From assembly GCF_026342735.1 (NCBI RefSeq), contig NZ_JAPEMM010000001.1:3224001-3288000 (forward strand): 64,000 nt of DNA, given 5' to 3'. A program made the translations under genes and the position numbers. The notes beneath the pieces are model-generated. The model saw nothing but the letters and a program-made list of their open reading frames with translations, was not told where the DNA came from and ran no database searches. How positions within the stretch are numbered: the first letter of the stretch is position 1; every line of letters begins with the position of its first letter. Shown in pieces: positions 23,271 to 31,917 of this stretch. The DNA is from Streptomyces sp. NBC_00193. Lineage in GTDB: Bacteria > Actinomycetota > Actinomycetes > Streptomycetales > Streptomycetaceae.

Positions 23271-24911
23271 TCAGCCCTTGCTGACGGCCAGCAGGATCTC
23301 GGGGAGCTTGCGCGCCACCGTCGGGGCCGCGAGGCGCAGGCCGGCCCAGCTGGCGAGCGTGCCCCAGGCCACGCCCAGGGGGAGCAGGATCCAGGCCGCG
23401 GACTGCTGGTCCGTGGCGCTGAAGTAGATGGCCAGGCCGATCAGCGGGGAGCTGATCAGTGCCGAGGCGAGCATGCCGAGGAGGAGGCTCGTCCACGCCA
23501 GGGCGCCCTGGCCCGGGGCGACGTTCTTGAAGGCGCCGTCGGTCGGGATCGAGTACGGGAAGAAGGCGGACGACAGGGCCCCCGTGCACAGCATCGAGCC
23601 GAGCAGGGCCAGGGCCAGGCCCAGGCCGGCCGGCAGACCGGCCCAGTTGCCGACCAGTCCGGCGGTGACCGCCGCGACCAGCACCGTGAAGGGCACGGTG
23701 ATCAGCGCGAGGGCCAGGGCGCGGGCGCGCAGCTCCAGGTACGCCTCCCGGGTGCTGGAGATGGTCTGCGCGACCATCCAGAACGCCGAGGTGTCCTGCC
23801 CGAACTGGTTGTACATCTGGAGGCCGAGCATGCCCGAGGCGAAGCAGGCCAGGTACACCGAGCCGCCCCCCTGGAGGGCGTTGACGACCGGGATGATCAG
23901 ACCGAGCGCCAGGGCCGACACCGACGCCGACTTCGTTTTCGGGTCGCGCCACATGTAGCGCAGCGAGCGCTGGGCGGCCGCGCCCGTACGGTTGTCCGGC
24001 AGGAAGGACCGGCCGCCGCCGGCCGGGTTCTTCTTGTGGTCCTTGGCGGCCACGATCGTCGAACCGTCCGGGGTGACCATCAGCTTGGTCAGGCCGCGCT
24101 CCCAGTACCAGAGCAGCAGCCCGAGGGCCGCGACCGTGATGAGGAGCTGGGCCGCGGCGATCCCGTACGAGCCCTCGCTCGCGGAGTCCACCATCCCGAC
24201 GGCCGCCGCCGGCGGCAGCCAGCGCAGGACCTCCCCGGCGGGCTCCAGCCGGTCCAGGCCGCCCGGCTCGGCCAGCCGCGCGACCGCGAGGTTCGCCACC
24301 TGCGCGCCGATCGCGATCAGCAGGCCGCTGAGCAGCGCGAGGTCGCGCCCCTTGCGGCTGGTCAGGAGCCGTACGTTGGCGGTCGCGACCGCCCGGGCCA
24401 GCGTCACGCAGCCGACGAGCAGCAGTGGTACGGCCAGCACGGCGGCCACCAGGCCCGCGGCGCCCCGTGCGACGGCGATCACGGAGCCGATGGCCAGGCA
24501 GAGCGTGAACAGCGGCCCGATGCCGATGAGCGAGGAGGCCAGCAGGGCCTGGATGAGCGGACGCGGGCGCAGCGGCAGCATGACCAGCCGGCTCGGGTCG
24601 AGCGTCTCGTCGCCGGTGGCGAAGAACAGCGGGACGAAGGTCCAGCAGAGGGCCATGATCGTCGCCAGCAGGGCGACGACCGTGCCGGCGTGCGCGTTGC
24701 CGCGCAGCGCGACGAGGCCGAGCACGGCGAGGAAGGCGATGAAGAGCGCGAAGGCGAGGGCGCCGAAGTAGGCGGCCTTGCGCGCCGGGGAGCCCTTGAG
24801 TCCGTTGCGCAGCAGCGACAGCTTGAGCCGGACGAAGACCGGGGTGATGCTGACGGACGCGGCGGGTGCGGCGGGCGTGGCCGGTGCGGCCGGCGCCGCG
24901 GAGGTGCTCAT
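23271..24911 (-). CDS. ABC transporter permease
   Basis: 546 residues from ATG 24911, which overlaps the stop of the ATPase gene (ATGA). About a dozen hydrophobic spans are visible (for example LFIAFLAVLGLVAL, GLVAAVLAVPLLLVG, GLLIAIGAQVANLAV, LGLALALLGSMLCTGAL). Resembles two-gene ABC-2-type exporter permeases of actinomycetes. Together with the upstream ATPase it forms an export system; the substrate is unknown. Confidence 0.82.
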   Translation of the reverse strand: MSTSAAPAAPATPAAPAASVSITPVFVRLKLSLLRNGLKGSPARKAAYFGALAFALFIAFLAVLGLVALRGNAHAGTVVALLATIMALCWTFVPLFFATGDETLDPSRLVMLPLRPRPLIQALLASSLIGIGPLFTLCLAIGSVIAVARGAAGLVAAVLAVPLLLVGCVTLARAVATANVRLLTSRKGRDLALLSGLLIAIGAQVANLAVARLAEPGGLDRLEPAGEVLRWLPPAAAVGMVDSASEGSYGIAAAQLLITVAALGLLLWYWERGLTKLMVTPDGSTIVAAKDHKKNPAGGGRSFLPDNRTGAAAQRSLRYMWRDPKTKSASVSALALGLIIPVVNALQGGGSVYLACFASGMLGLQMYNQFGQDTSAFWMVAQTISSTREAYLELRARALALALITVPFTVLVAAVTAGLVGNWAGLPAGLGLALALLGSMLCTGALSSAFFPYSIPTDGAFKNVAPGQGALAWTSLLLGMLASALISSPLIGLAIYFSATDQQSAAWILLPLGVAWGTLASWAGLRLAAPTVARKLPEILLAVSKG

Positions 24912-25768
24912 CGAACGCCCGCCCCGTTGCCCGCTGCCCCGCCGCCGAGCCAGTCCAGGGACTCGCCGGTGGCCCGGCCCTGCGCCCCGACCAGCTCCAG
25001 GAACGCGGCCTGCAGCGAGGGCGCGTCGCCTCGTACGTCGGCCAGTGTGCCCGCGGCGCGGATCCGGCCGGCGGCCATGACGGCCACCCAGTCGCACAGC
25101 GACTCGACGAGCTCCATGACGTGGGAGGAGAAGACGACCGTGGCCCCGGAGGAGGTGTAACGTTCCAGCACTCCGCGGATGGTCTGTGCGGACACCGGGT
25201 CAACGCCCTCGAACGGCTCGTCCAGGAACAGCACTTCGGGGTTGTGGAGCAGCGCGGCCGCCAGGCCGATCTTCTTCCGCATGCCCGTCGAGTAGTCGAC
25301 GATCAGCTTGTTCTGCGAACCGGCCAGGTCCAGGATCTCCAGCAGCTGCGTGGCCCGGCTGTCCGTCTCGCGGCCCGGCAGCCCCCGCAACCGGCCCATG
25401 TAGCCGAGCAGTTCCCGCCCGGAGAGCCGCTCGAAGAGCCGCAGGCCCTCCGGCAGCACGCCGATCCGGGACTTGACCTCGACCGGGTCCGCCCAGACGT
25501 CGTGCCCGGCGACGATCACCCGGCCCATGTCCGGGCGCAGCAGCCCGGTCACCATGGACAGCGTCGTGGTCTTGCCCGCGCCGTTCGGCCCGACCAGGCC
25601 GACGAACTGCCCGGCGGGCAGCTCCAGATCGATCCCGGACACGGCCACCTGCTCGCCGAACCGCTTCCACAAACCCTCGACCCGCACGGCGGGTGCGGCG
25701 GACGGTGCGGGTCGCACACCGCCGCCCGTTCCGTCCGTCCCGCCCGTCGCAACGCCCTGGTCCGGCAT
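24908..25768 (-). CDS. ABC transporter ATP-binding protein
   Basis: 286 residues from ATG 25768, GAGAGGCAGG upstream. Walker A GPNGAGKTT (about residue 60), signature-region YSTGMRKKIGLAAALLHNP (a variant of LSGGQ), Walker B VLFLDEPFEGVDP and the H-loop SSHVMELVE. Typical of ABC-2 exporters. It is the first gene of the two-gene operon with the permease. Confidence 0.9.
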   Translation of the reverse strand: MPDQGVATGGTDGTGGGVRPAPSAAPAVRVEGLWKRFGEQVAVSGIDLELPAGQFVGLVGPNGAGKTTTLSMVTGLLRPDMGRVIVAGHDVWADPVEVKSRIGVLPEGLRLFERLSGRELLGYMGRLRGLPGRETDSRATQLLEILDLAGSQNKLIVDYSTGMRKKIGLAAALLHNPEVLFLDEPFEGVDPVSAQTIRGVLERYTSSGATVVFSSHVMELVESLCDWVAVMAAGRIRAAGTLADVRGDAPSLQAAFLELVGAQGRATGESLDWLGGGAAGNGAGVR

Positions 25769-25928
25769 GCGCCTGCCTCTCGATTTCGTTCCCCGTGTCC
25801 TGCTTTTCTCACCATAGGAGGCGGGGGAGAGGCGGAGCAGTTACTTATGTCATGAGTTTCCCCACGCACATGTCCGCTGGTCAGAGCCCGTGTGCCGGGA
25901 TCAGGGACGGTGGGCCGGGCCCCCTGGG

Positions 25929-26609
25929 TCAGGTCGTGCGCCGGGCCCGTTCCGCCGCCGCCTCGCGCCCGCACGCGTAGGCCAGCGCGTCGATCAGCTC
26001 CTCCACGTCGGGCAGCCACCGGTTCGCGGCCGTCGGCGGCTGCGCCCACTGCACCGAGCCGCGCCCGCCGATCCGGGTCGGCGGCGCGGCGACGTACTCG
26101 CCCTCACCGCGTGCGACCAGGTCGAGTTGGGCCGGCTGCCAGCCGATCTTGCGCAGCAGGTCGGGCACCTTCGCCCCGGCGCCGGGCAGGACGAAGAACA
26201 GCATCCGCCCCGCCGGGTTGGCGATCACCGGTCCGAGGGTGCGCTGCATGCGCTGGAGCCGGGCCAGCGCGAGGAAGCCGGCCGCGTCCGGGACGTCGAG
26301 CGCGTCGAAGGTCCGGCCGGTGGGCAGCAGGATGGCGGCCTTCGGGTTCTTCCCCCAGAGCCGCCTGACCTGCACCGCGCTGCCCGAGGCCTGGGAGGCC
26401 CAGTCCTTCCCCGCCGCGTGCGCGCCGGGCACGGGGCACTCCGCGGCCCCGCACGAGCACTGTTCGCGCCCGTCGCCGGACTCCAGCCAGGTGCCGGCGA
26501 AGACATCCCAGTGCCGTTCTTCCGTGTACCGCACGGCATGGTCCAGCAGCGGCTCACTGCGCTGCAGGGGGATGGGCGCGGTCTCCGTGACTCCGATGGT
26601 CTCTTCCAC
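25929..26609 (-). CDS. Bifunctional DNA primase/polymerase (prim-pol)-type protein
   Basis: About 226 residues if GTG 26609 is the start; GTG 26633 is an in-frame alternative and neither has a clear ribosome-binding site. Sequence features fit the small streptomycete prim-pol N-terminal family: WDVFAGTWLE, a CSCGAAECPVPGAH cysteine cluster, AAILLPTGRTFDALDVP and a conserved YVAAPPTRIGGRG block near the C-terminus. There is no helicase domain and no phage or plasmid gene beside it, so a chromosomal role is likely but unknown. The neighbouring divergent regulator shares its upstream region. Confidence 0.7.
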   Translation of the reverse strand: MEETIGVTETAPIPLQRSEPLLDHAVRYTEERHWDVFAGTWLESGDGREQCSCGAAECPVPGAHAAGKDWASQASGSAVQVRRLWGKNPKAAILLPTGRTFDALDVPDAAGFLALARLQRMQRTLGPVIANPAGRMLFFVLPGAGAKVPDLLRKIGWQPAQLDLVARGEGEYVAAPPTRIGGRGSVQWAQPPTAANRWLPDVEELIDALAYACGREAAAERARRTT

Positions 26610-26788
26610 GTGCAACACAACTCTTGCGGTCACCGGGGGTTACGGGCGTAAACCCGCCGGGCTCGGGAGCATCGATCCTGCATGCGGGGCGCATCGGTGC
26701 ATCGCGGGGGGCGCGTGGGAGGCCGGGGCGCCGTAGGTGGGTAGCGACAGGACGCAATGGGGAAGATTCCCCGCACATCAGGCGGGAA

Positions 26789-26808
26789 GTGATCATTCGA
26801 GCGATCAC
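26789..26808. promoter_or_regulatory. Inverted repeat upstream of TPR regulator
   Basis: GTGATC-ATTCGAGC-GATCAC, centred about 30 bp before the start of the 26829 gene. Possible operator; the binding protein is unknown. Confidence 0.35.
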
Positions 26809-26828
26809 CCGCGTCTCTGGGGGTTTTC

Positions 26829-28208
26829 ATGGCAGCCAGGCCTCTCGTCGCCCGCCAGCCGAACGAACGGCTGCAGGCGCTCATCCAGGAAGCCGGGTGC
26901 TCCAATGCCGGGCTCGCCCGGCGCGTCAACATGTGCGGGGCCGAGCACGGCCTCGACCTCCGCTACGACAAGACCTCCGTGGCCCGCTGGCTGCGGGGCC
27001 AGCAGCCGCGCGGCCGGGCCCCCGGGATCATCGCCGAGTCGCTGGGCCGCAAACTCGGCCGGACCGTCACCATCGACGAGATCGGCATGGCCAACGGCAA
27101 GAACCTCGCCTCCGGTGTCGGCCTGCAGTTCTCCCCGACCGTCATCGGCGCGATCGAGCAGGTCAGCGAGTTGTGGCGGAGCGACGTGGGGCGGCGCGAC
27201 TTCCTGTCGGGGTCGAGCGTGGCCTCCTCGGCGCTGGTCGAGCCGAGCCGCGACTGGCTCATCACCGGGGCCGACGCGCAGGTCGCGCGCAGCGGCGGCT
27301 CACGGGTGGGGATGTCGGACGTGGAGGCGGTACGGGCCACCACGCAGGCGCTGAAGGACCTCGACCACCGCTTCGGCAGCGGGCACGTGCGCCCGGTGGT
27401 CGTGCACTACCTCAACTCGGTGGTCTCCGGCCTGATCGGCGGCGCCTACCGGGAGCCGGTCGGCCGGGCGCTGTTCGCGGCGGTCGCCCGGCTCACGGAG
27501 CTGGCGGGCTACATGGCGGTGGACACCGGCCAGCCGGGCCTGGCGCAGCGCTACTACATCCAGGCGCTCCGGCTCGCGCAGGCGGCGGGCGACCGGGCGT
27601 ACGGGGGCTACGTGCTGGCGGCGTCGATGAGCCACCTCGCGGCCGAGCTGGGCAACCCGAGGGAGATCGCGCAGCTGGCGAGAGCCGCACAGGAGGGGAC
27701 GCGGGGCCAGGTCACCCCCCGGGTGGAGGCGATGTTCTACGCGGCGGAGGCACGGGGCCACGCGCTGCTCGGTGACGCGCGGTCGACGGCGGTGCTGTCC
27801 TCGCGGGCGCTGACGGCGCTGGAGCGGGCGGAGCCGGAGGCGGGGGACGACCCGGAGTGGATCCGGCACTTCGACCAGGCGTACCTCGCGGACGAACTGG
27901 CGCATTGCCACCGGGACCTGGGGCAGGCCGACGCGGCGGCGAAGCGCGCGGAGGAGGCCCTACGGGACCTCCCGGCGGGCAAGGCGAGGCGCCGGGCGAT
28001 CGGTCTGCTCCTGCTGGCGGCGGCGCGGGTGCAGCAGCGCGAGGTGGAAGCCGCCTGCCAGACGGCGACGCAGGCGGCGGAGGCCCTGTCGGGCATCCGC
28101 TCCCACCGCGGGGCGGTGTACCTGGAGGACTTCCGCACCCGCCTGGACCCGTACCGGGAGGAACCGGCGGCCCGGGAGTTCACGGCCCGCCTGGAGCCGG
28201 TCCACTGA
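26829..28208 (+). CDS. TPR-containing transcriptional regulator, NsdA-like
   Basis: 459 residues from ATG 26829. An N-terminal HTH-like domain (NERLQALIQEAGCSNAGLARRVN and DKTSVARWLRGQQPRGR) is followed by about 300 residues of TPR helices (LAGYMAVDTGQPGLAQRYYIQALRLAQAAGD, AAELGNPREIAQLARAAQEG). NsdA-type proteins negatively affect development and antibiotic production in Streptomyces; similarity is at family level only. Divergent from the prim-pol gene, with a quasi-palindrome in its promoter region. Confidence 0.78.
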   Translation: MAARPLVARQPNERLQALIQEAGCSNAGLARRVNMCGAEHGLDLRYDKTSVARWLRGQQPRGRAPGIIAESLGRKLGRTVTIDEIGMANGKNLASGVGLQFSPTVIGAIEQVSELWRSDVGRRDFLSGSSVASSALVEPSRDWLITGADAQVARSGGSRVGMSDVEAVRATTQALKDLDHRFGSGHVRPVVVHYLNSVVSGLIGGAYREPVGRALFAAVARLTELAGYMAVDTGQPGLAQRYYIQALRLAQAAGDRAYGGYVLAASMSHLAAELGNPREIAQLARAAQEGTRGQVTPRVEAMFYAAEARGHALLGDARSTAVLSSRALTALERAEPEAGDDPEWIRHFDQAYLADELAHCHRDLGQADAAAKRAEEALRDLPAGKARRRAIGLLLLAAARVQQREVEAACQTATQAAEALSGIRSHRGAVYLEDFRTRLDPYREEPAAREFTARLEPVH

Positions 28209-28211
28209 CCT

Positions 28212-28235
28212 CGCCGCCCGGGTGTCCGGGCGGCG
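28212..28235. terminator. Hairpin terminator between converging genes
   Basis: CGCCGCCCGG / CCGGGCGGCG with loop GTGT, directly after the TPR regulator stop. Confidence 0.8.
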
Positions 28236-28266
28236 GGTCCGCCGGTTCGGCCGCTTTGCCGGTGGG

Positions 28267-29952
28267 TCAGCCGATGACCTCGATGCGGCCCTCACGGCCC
28301 GTGGTGGCGAGGTGGGTGGCGTCGGCGTCGACGAAGCGGATGCGCCAGTAGCCGGTGGTCTGCGCGGTGAACTTCATGCTGACGGCTCCGTAGGCCCCGG
28401 AGACGGAAGTCCCCATCTCCTTCCACACGGTGGAGCCGGCGGGGCGGAAGTAGTAGCGGACCTTCTGGCCGGCGTACGGCGCGAGCCCCTCGGGGGTGGA
28501 GGTCCGCAGGACTCCGGAGACGGAGAGCTGCTTCCCCTTGACCGCCTGGAGCGGTGTGAAGCGCATGCCTGAGATCTGGGTTTCGGCGCGGGTCTGGCGG
28601 AGCACCTTGGTGCCCGTGCTGGGGCCGATGTTGGAGGTGCCCGGCGTGTACACGCGCCAGCCGTCGGAGGGATAGGAGCTCGGGGTGCCGACCGTCACCG
28701 TGAACGTCTTGTCGTAGGGCACGGTGAACGACTGGCGGGTGACCCACTTGCCCGGCGAGGTCTGGTACTGGATCTCGATGGGCGCCTGCTGGCCGGTGAT
28801 GCCGTCGACGGTGACCTTGCCGCTGATGGTGAGCTTGCCGTACTTGTCGGTGGAGACCAGCTTCTCCTCGACGACCTTGGTCGTGTGGGTGACCTTCGCG
28901 ACGGTCGCGGTGCGCGTGCCGTCACCGATCAGCCAGCTGCTGGTGCCGACGGCCACGTTCAGGGAGCCGGTCCTGAAGACCGGGGGCAGCAGGGTGTAGC
29001 TGCCGTCGGGGCCGGCGGTGGCCTGCCCCTTCCCGACTCCCGAGGCGGTGACGCTCTGGCCGGCGGCGGGCTTGACCGTGCCGTCGTCCGCCTGGCGGCT
29101 GAGCTTGCCGAGCACGGGCACGCCGGTCCCGTAGCGGGCGGTCAGGGGAGCCGTCGAGGTCAGCGTCAGGAGGGACTTCTGGGCCCGGATCGTCGACGGG
29201 GCCGTCACGGACACCTCGGTGTCCCCGCTCGCCAGGGCCACGGTGTGGGTCAGGGCCTTCTCGGTGCCGAGGGCGGCGACGGTGGTGGTGAACTTCCCCT
29301 GCGCGTCGGACACCCCGTCGGCCCAGCCGTCACCGAGGCGGGCACGGACCCTGGCGCCCGTCAGCGGCAGGCGCTCCCCGGTGCGCGGGTGGATCGCGGT
29401 GACCGTGCCGGTGACCTGGGTGGTGAGGGCGTCCAGCGAGAACTCCTGGCGGCTGGAGGCGGCCTCGACCCGGGCGTCGATCGCGTAGGTGGACCGGCCG
29501 GCGTTGCGGCGGGTCAGTTCGTTGCCCTTGTGGTCCCGGGCGTACACGTCCAGCTCGTAGTCCGTCATGTCGTCGAGGACCAGCGGCTGCTTGTCGCCCA
29601 CGTACCAGTGGCGGGTGCCGTATCCCATTTCCTCGTCGTAGTCGTCGTAGTACGTCAGGCTGTCGACCACGGCGACGATCTTGTCGGTGCCCGCCCGGCG
29701 CACCTCGACCCGGTACGGCCTCGTGTTCTGGCCGCCTTCGATGTGGACGACGAACCGGTTGTTCGCGCGCTGCTGGATGCTGGCGTCGCCCACCTCGACC
29801 GGAACGGACTTCGTCTCCGGGTCGGAGGTCAGGGCCGCCTGCCGCGCGGCCGGCGTTGCCGCGGCGTTGGCCGTGGGAGCGGTCATCACTCCCACGGCCG
29901 CGAGCGCGACGGCCGTACCGACGGCCGTCATGGTCCTCTTGAAACTGTTCAC
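28267..29952 (-). CDS. Secreted Ig-like repeat protein, paralogue A
   Basis: 561 residues. The N-terminal signal peptide is MNSFKRTMTAVGTAVALAA and onwards, with cleavage likely after PTANAA. The mature part looks like several beta-sandwich domains of Ig-like or carboxypeptidase-regulatory type: VTGTVTAIHPRTGERLPLTGARVRARL, FSLDALTTQVTGTV, and a C-terminal KGKQLSVSGVL module seen in streptomycete surface proteins. No catalytic site is visible. It sits beside a second copy (30027-31703) with the same signal peptide start and a nearly identical central DNA block. Confidence 0.72.
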   Translation of the reverse strand: MNSFKRTMTAVGTAVALAAVGVMTAPTANAAATPAARQAALTSDPETKSVPVEVGDASIQQRANNRFVVHIEGGQNTRPYRVEVRRAGTDKIVAVVDSLTYYDDYDEEMGYGTRHWYVGDKQPLVLDDMTDYELDVYARDHKGNELTRRNAGRSTYAIDARVEAASSRQEFSLDALTTQVTGTVTAIHPRTGERLPLTGARVRARLGDGWADGVSDAQGKFTTTVAALGTEKALTHTVALASGDTEVSVTAPSTIRAQKSLLTLTSTAPLTARYGTGVPVLGKLSRQADDGTVKPAAGQSVTASGVGKGQATAGPDGSYTLLPPVFRTGSLNVAVGTSSWLIGDGTRTATVAKVTHTTKVVEEKLVSTDKYGKLTISGKVTVDGITGQQAPIEIQYQTSPGKWVTRQSFTVPYDKTFTVTVGTPSSYPSDGWRVYTPGTSNIGPSTGTKVLRQTRAETQISGMRFTPLQAVKGKQLSVSGVLRTSTPEGLAPYAGQKVRYYFRPAGSTVWKEMGTSVSGAYGAVSMKFTAQTTGYWRIRFVDADATHLATTGREGRIEVIG

Positions 29953-30026
29953 CGGAATCCCCCGTGCGCCACATGTGATCGACTACACGGGTTGGACGGC
30001 CGATCGGCCCCGGAGGTTGTACGCGT

Positions 30027-31703
30027 TCAGCCCTTGACTTCGATGCGGCCCTCACGGCCCGTGTCGGCGAGGTGGGTGGCGTCGGCGTCGACGAAGCGGA
30101 TGCGCCAGTAGCCGGTGGTCTGCGCGGTGAACTTCATGCTGACGGCTCCGGTGGCCCCGGAGACGGAGGTGCCCATCTCCTTCCAGGCGGTGGAGCCGTC
30201 GGGACGGAAGTAGTAGCGCACCTTCTGGCCGGCGTACGGCACGAAACCCTGGGTGGGCGTGTACGTGCTCAGGACCCCGGAGACGGACAGCTGCTTCCCC
30301 TTGGCGACGGGGCTCGGTCCGAAGCGCTCGCCCGAGATCTGGGTTTCGGCGCGGGTCTGGCGGAGCACCTTGGTGCCCGTGCTGGGGCCGATGTTGGAGG
30401 TGCCCGGCGTGTACACGCGCCAGCCGTCGGAGGGATAGGAGCTCGGGGTGCCGACCGTCACCGTGAACGTCTTGTCGTAGGGCACGGTGAACGACTGGCG
30501 GGTGACCCACTTGCCCGGCGAGGTCTGGTACTGGATCTGGATCGGCGCCTGCTGGCTGGTGATGCCGTCGACGGTGACCTTGCCGCTGATGGTGAGCTTG
30601 CCGTACTTGTCGGTGGAGACCAGCTTCTCCTCGACGACCTTGGTCGTGTGGGTGACCTTCGCGACGGTCGCGGTGCGCGTGCCGTCACCGATCAGCCAGG
30701 CGTCCTGGACGGTCACGGCCAAGGAGCCGGTCCTGAAGACCGGGGGCAGCAGGGTGTAGCTCCCGTCCGGTCCGGTGGAGGCCGTTGCCTGCCCGACTCC
30801 CGAGGCGGCCACGCCCCGGCCGGCGGCGGGCTTGACCGTGCCGTCGTCCGCGAGGCGGGTGAGCTTGCCGCGCACGGGCACGGCGGTCCCGTAGCGGGCG
30901 GTCAGGGGCGCCGTCGAGGCCAGCGTCAGCGTGGACTTCTGGGCCCGGATCTTCGACGGGGCCGTCGCGGACACCTCGGTGTCCCCGCTCGCGAGGTACA
31001 CGGTGTGGGTCAGGGTCTTCTCGGTGCCGAGGGCGGCGACGGTGGCGGTGAACTTGCCCTGCGCGTCGGACACCCCGTCGGCCGAGCCCGAGCCGAGGCG
31101 GGCACGGACCTTGGCACCCGTCAGTGGCTGCCGCTCCCCGGTGCGCGGGTGGACGGCGGTGACCGTTCCGGTGACCTGGGTGTCGAGGTCGTCCAGGGAG
31201 AACTCCTGCTGGCTGGACTTCGCCTCGACCCTGGCGTCGAAGGCGTAGGTGAACCGTCCGGCGTTGCGGCGGCTCACTTCGGTGGTGCCGTCCTTGGCGT
31301 ACACGTCCAGTTCGTAGTCCGTCATGTCGTCGAGGACCAGCGGCTGCTTGTCACCCTCGTACCACTGGACGCTGGGACCGCCCGATTCGTCGGGACCGGG
31401 GTCGTTGAACGTGAGGTCGTCGACCACGGCGACGACCTTGTCGGTGCCGGCCCGGCGCACCTCCACCCGGCTCGGAGCACTCGCGTTGGCGTCGACGAAG
31501 ACGATGAACTGGTTGTTCTGGTTCTGCCGGACGCTGGCGGCCGGCAGCGCGAGCTCTGCGGACTTCGCCTCCGGGTCGGACGTCAGGGCCGTCTGCCGTG
31601 CCGCCGGTACGGCCGCACTCGCGGCCGGAGCCGCCAGGGCACCCACGGCTGCGATGACGACCGCCGTACCGACGGCCGTCATGGTCCTCTTGAAGCTGTT
31701 CAA
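30027..31703 (-). CDS. Secreted Ig-like repeat protein, paralogue B
   Basis: 558 residues, same architecture as the downstream paralogue and the same MNSFKRTMTAVGTAV signal start. The N-terminal 150 residues diverge (ELALPAASVRQNQNNQFIVFVDANAS versus PVEVGDASIQQRANNRF). Segment 30333-30699 is almost identical in DNA to 28568-28931, including synonymous positions. Probably exported and attached to or released from the wall; function unknown. Confidence 0.72.
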   Translation of the reverse strand: MNSFKRTMTAVGTAVVIAAVGALAAPAASAAVPAARQTALTSDPEAKSAELALPAASVRQNQNNQFIVFVDANASAPSRVEVRRAGTDKVVAVVDDLTFNDPGPDESGGPSVQWYEGDKQPLVLDDMTDYELDVYAKDGTTEVSRRNAGRFTYAFDARVEAKSSQQEFSLDDLDTQVTGTVTAVHPRTGERQPLTGAKVRARLGSGSADGVSDAQGKFTATVAALGTEKTLTHTVYLASGDTEVSATAPSKIRAQKSTLTLASTAPLTARYGTAVPVRGKLTRLADDGTVKPAAGRGVAASGVGQATASTGPDGSYTLLPPVFRTGSLAVTVQDAWLIGDGTRTATVAKVTHTTKVVEEKLVSTDKYGKLTISGKVTVDGITSQQAPIQIQYQTSPGKWVTRQSFTVPYDKTFTVTVGTPSSYPSDGWRVYTPGTSNIGPSTGTKVLRQTRAETQISGERFGPSPVAKGKQLSVSGVLSTYTPTQGFVPYAGQKVRYYFRPDGSTAWKEMGTSVSGATGAVSMKFTAQTTGYWRIRFVDADATHLADTGREGRIEVKG

Positions 31704-31917
31704 CGGTTCTCCCCCGCGCGTTCATCCGACTGCTGCGGGGTTTGACGGACGACCCGCCCCAGGGGTTGTACGGATCACGGCACCTATCCCGCCGATACCG
31801 GACGCCCGGTGGCCGGTACGGCCTGCGGCGACGAGGCCGACACTGGCAAATTCACCGGGGGACGGTAGCGTGAGCCGACGGTTCCGCGGACGCGGACAGG
31901 TCGGAGAGGGAGTTCCG

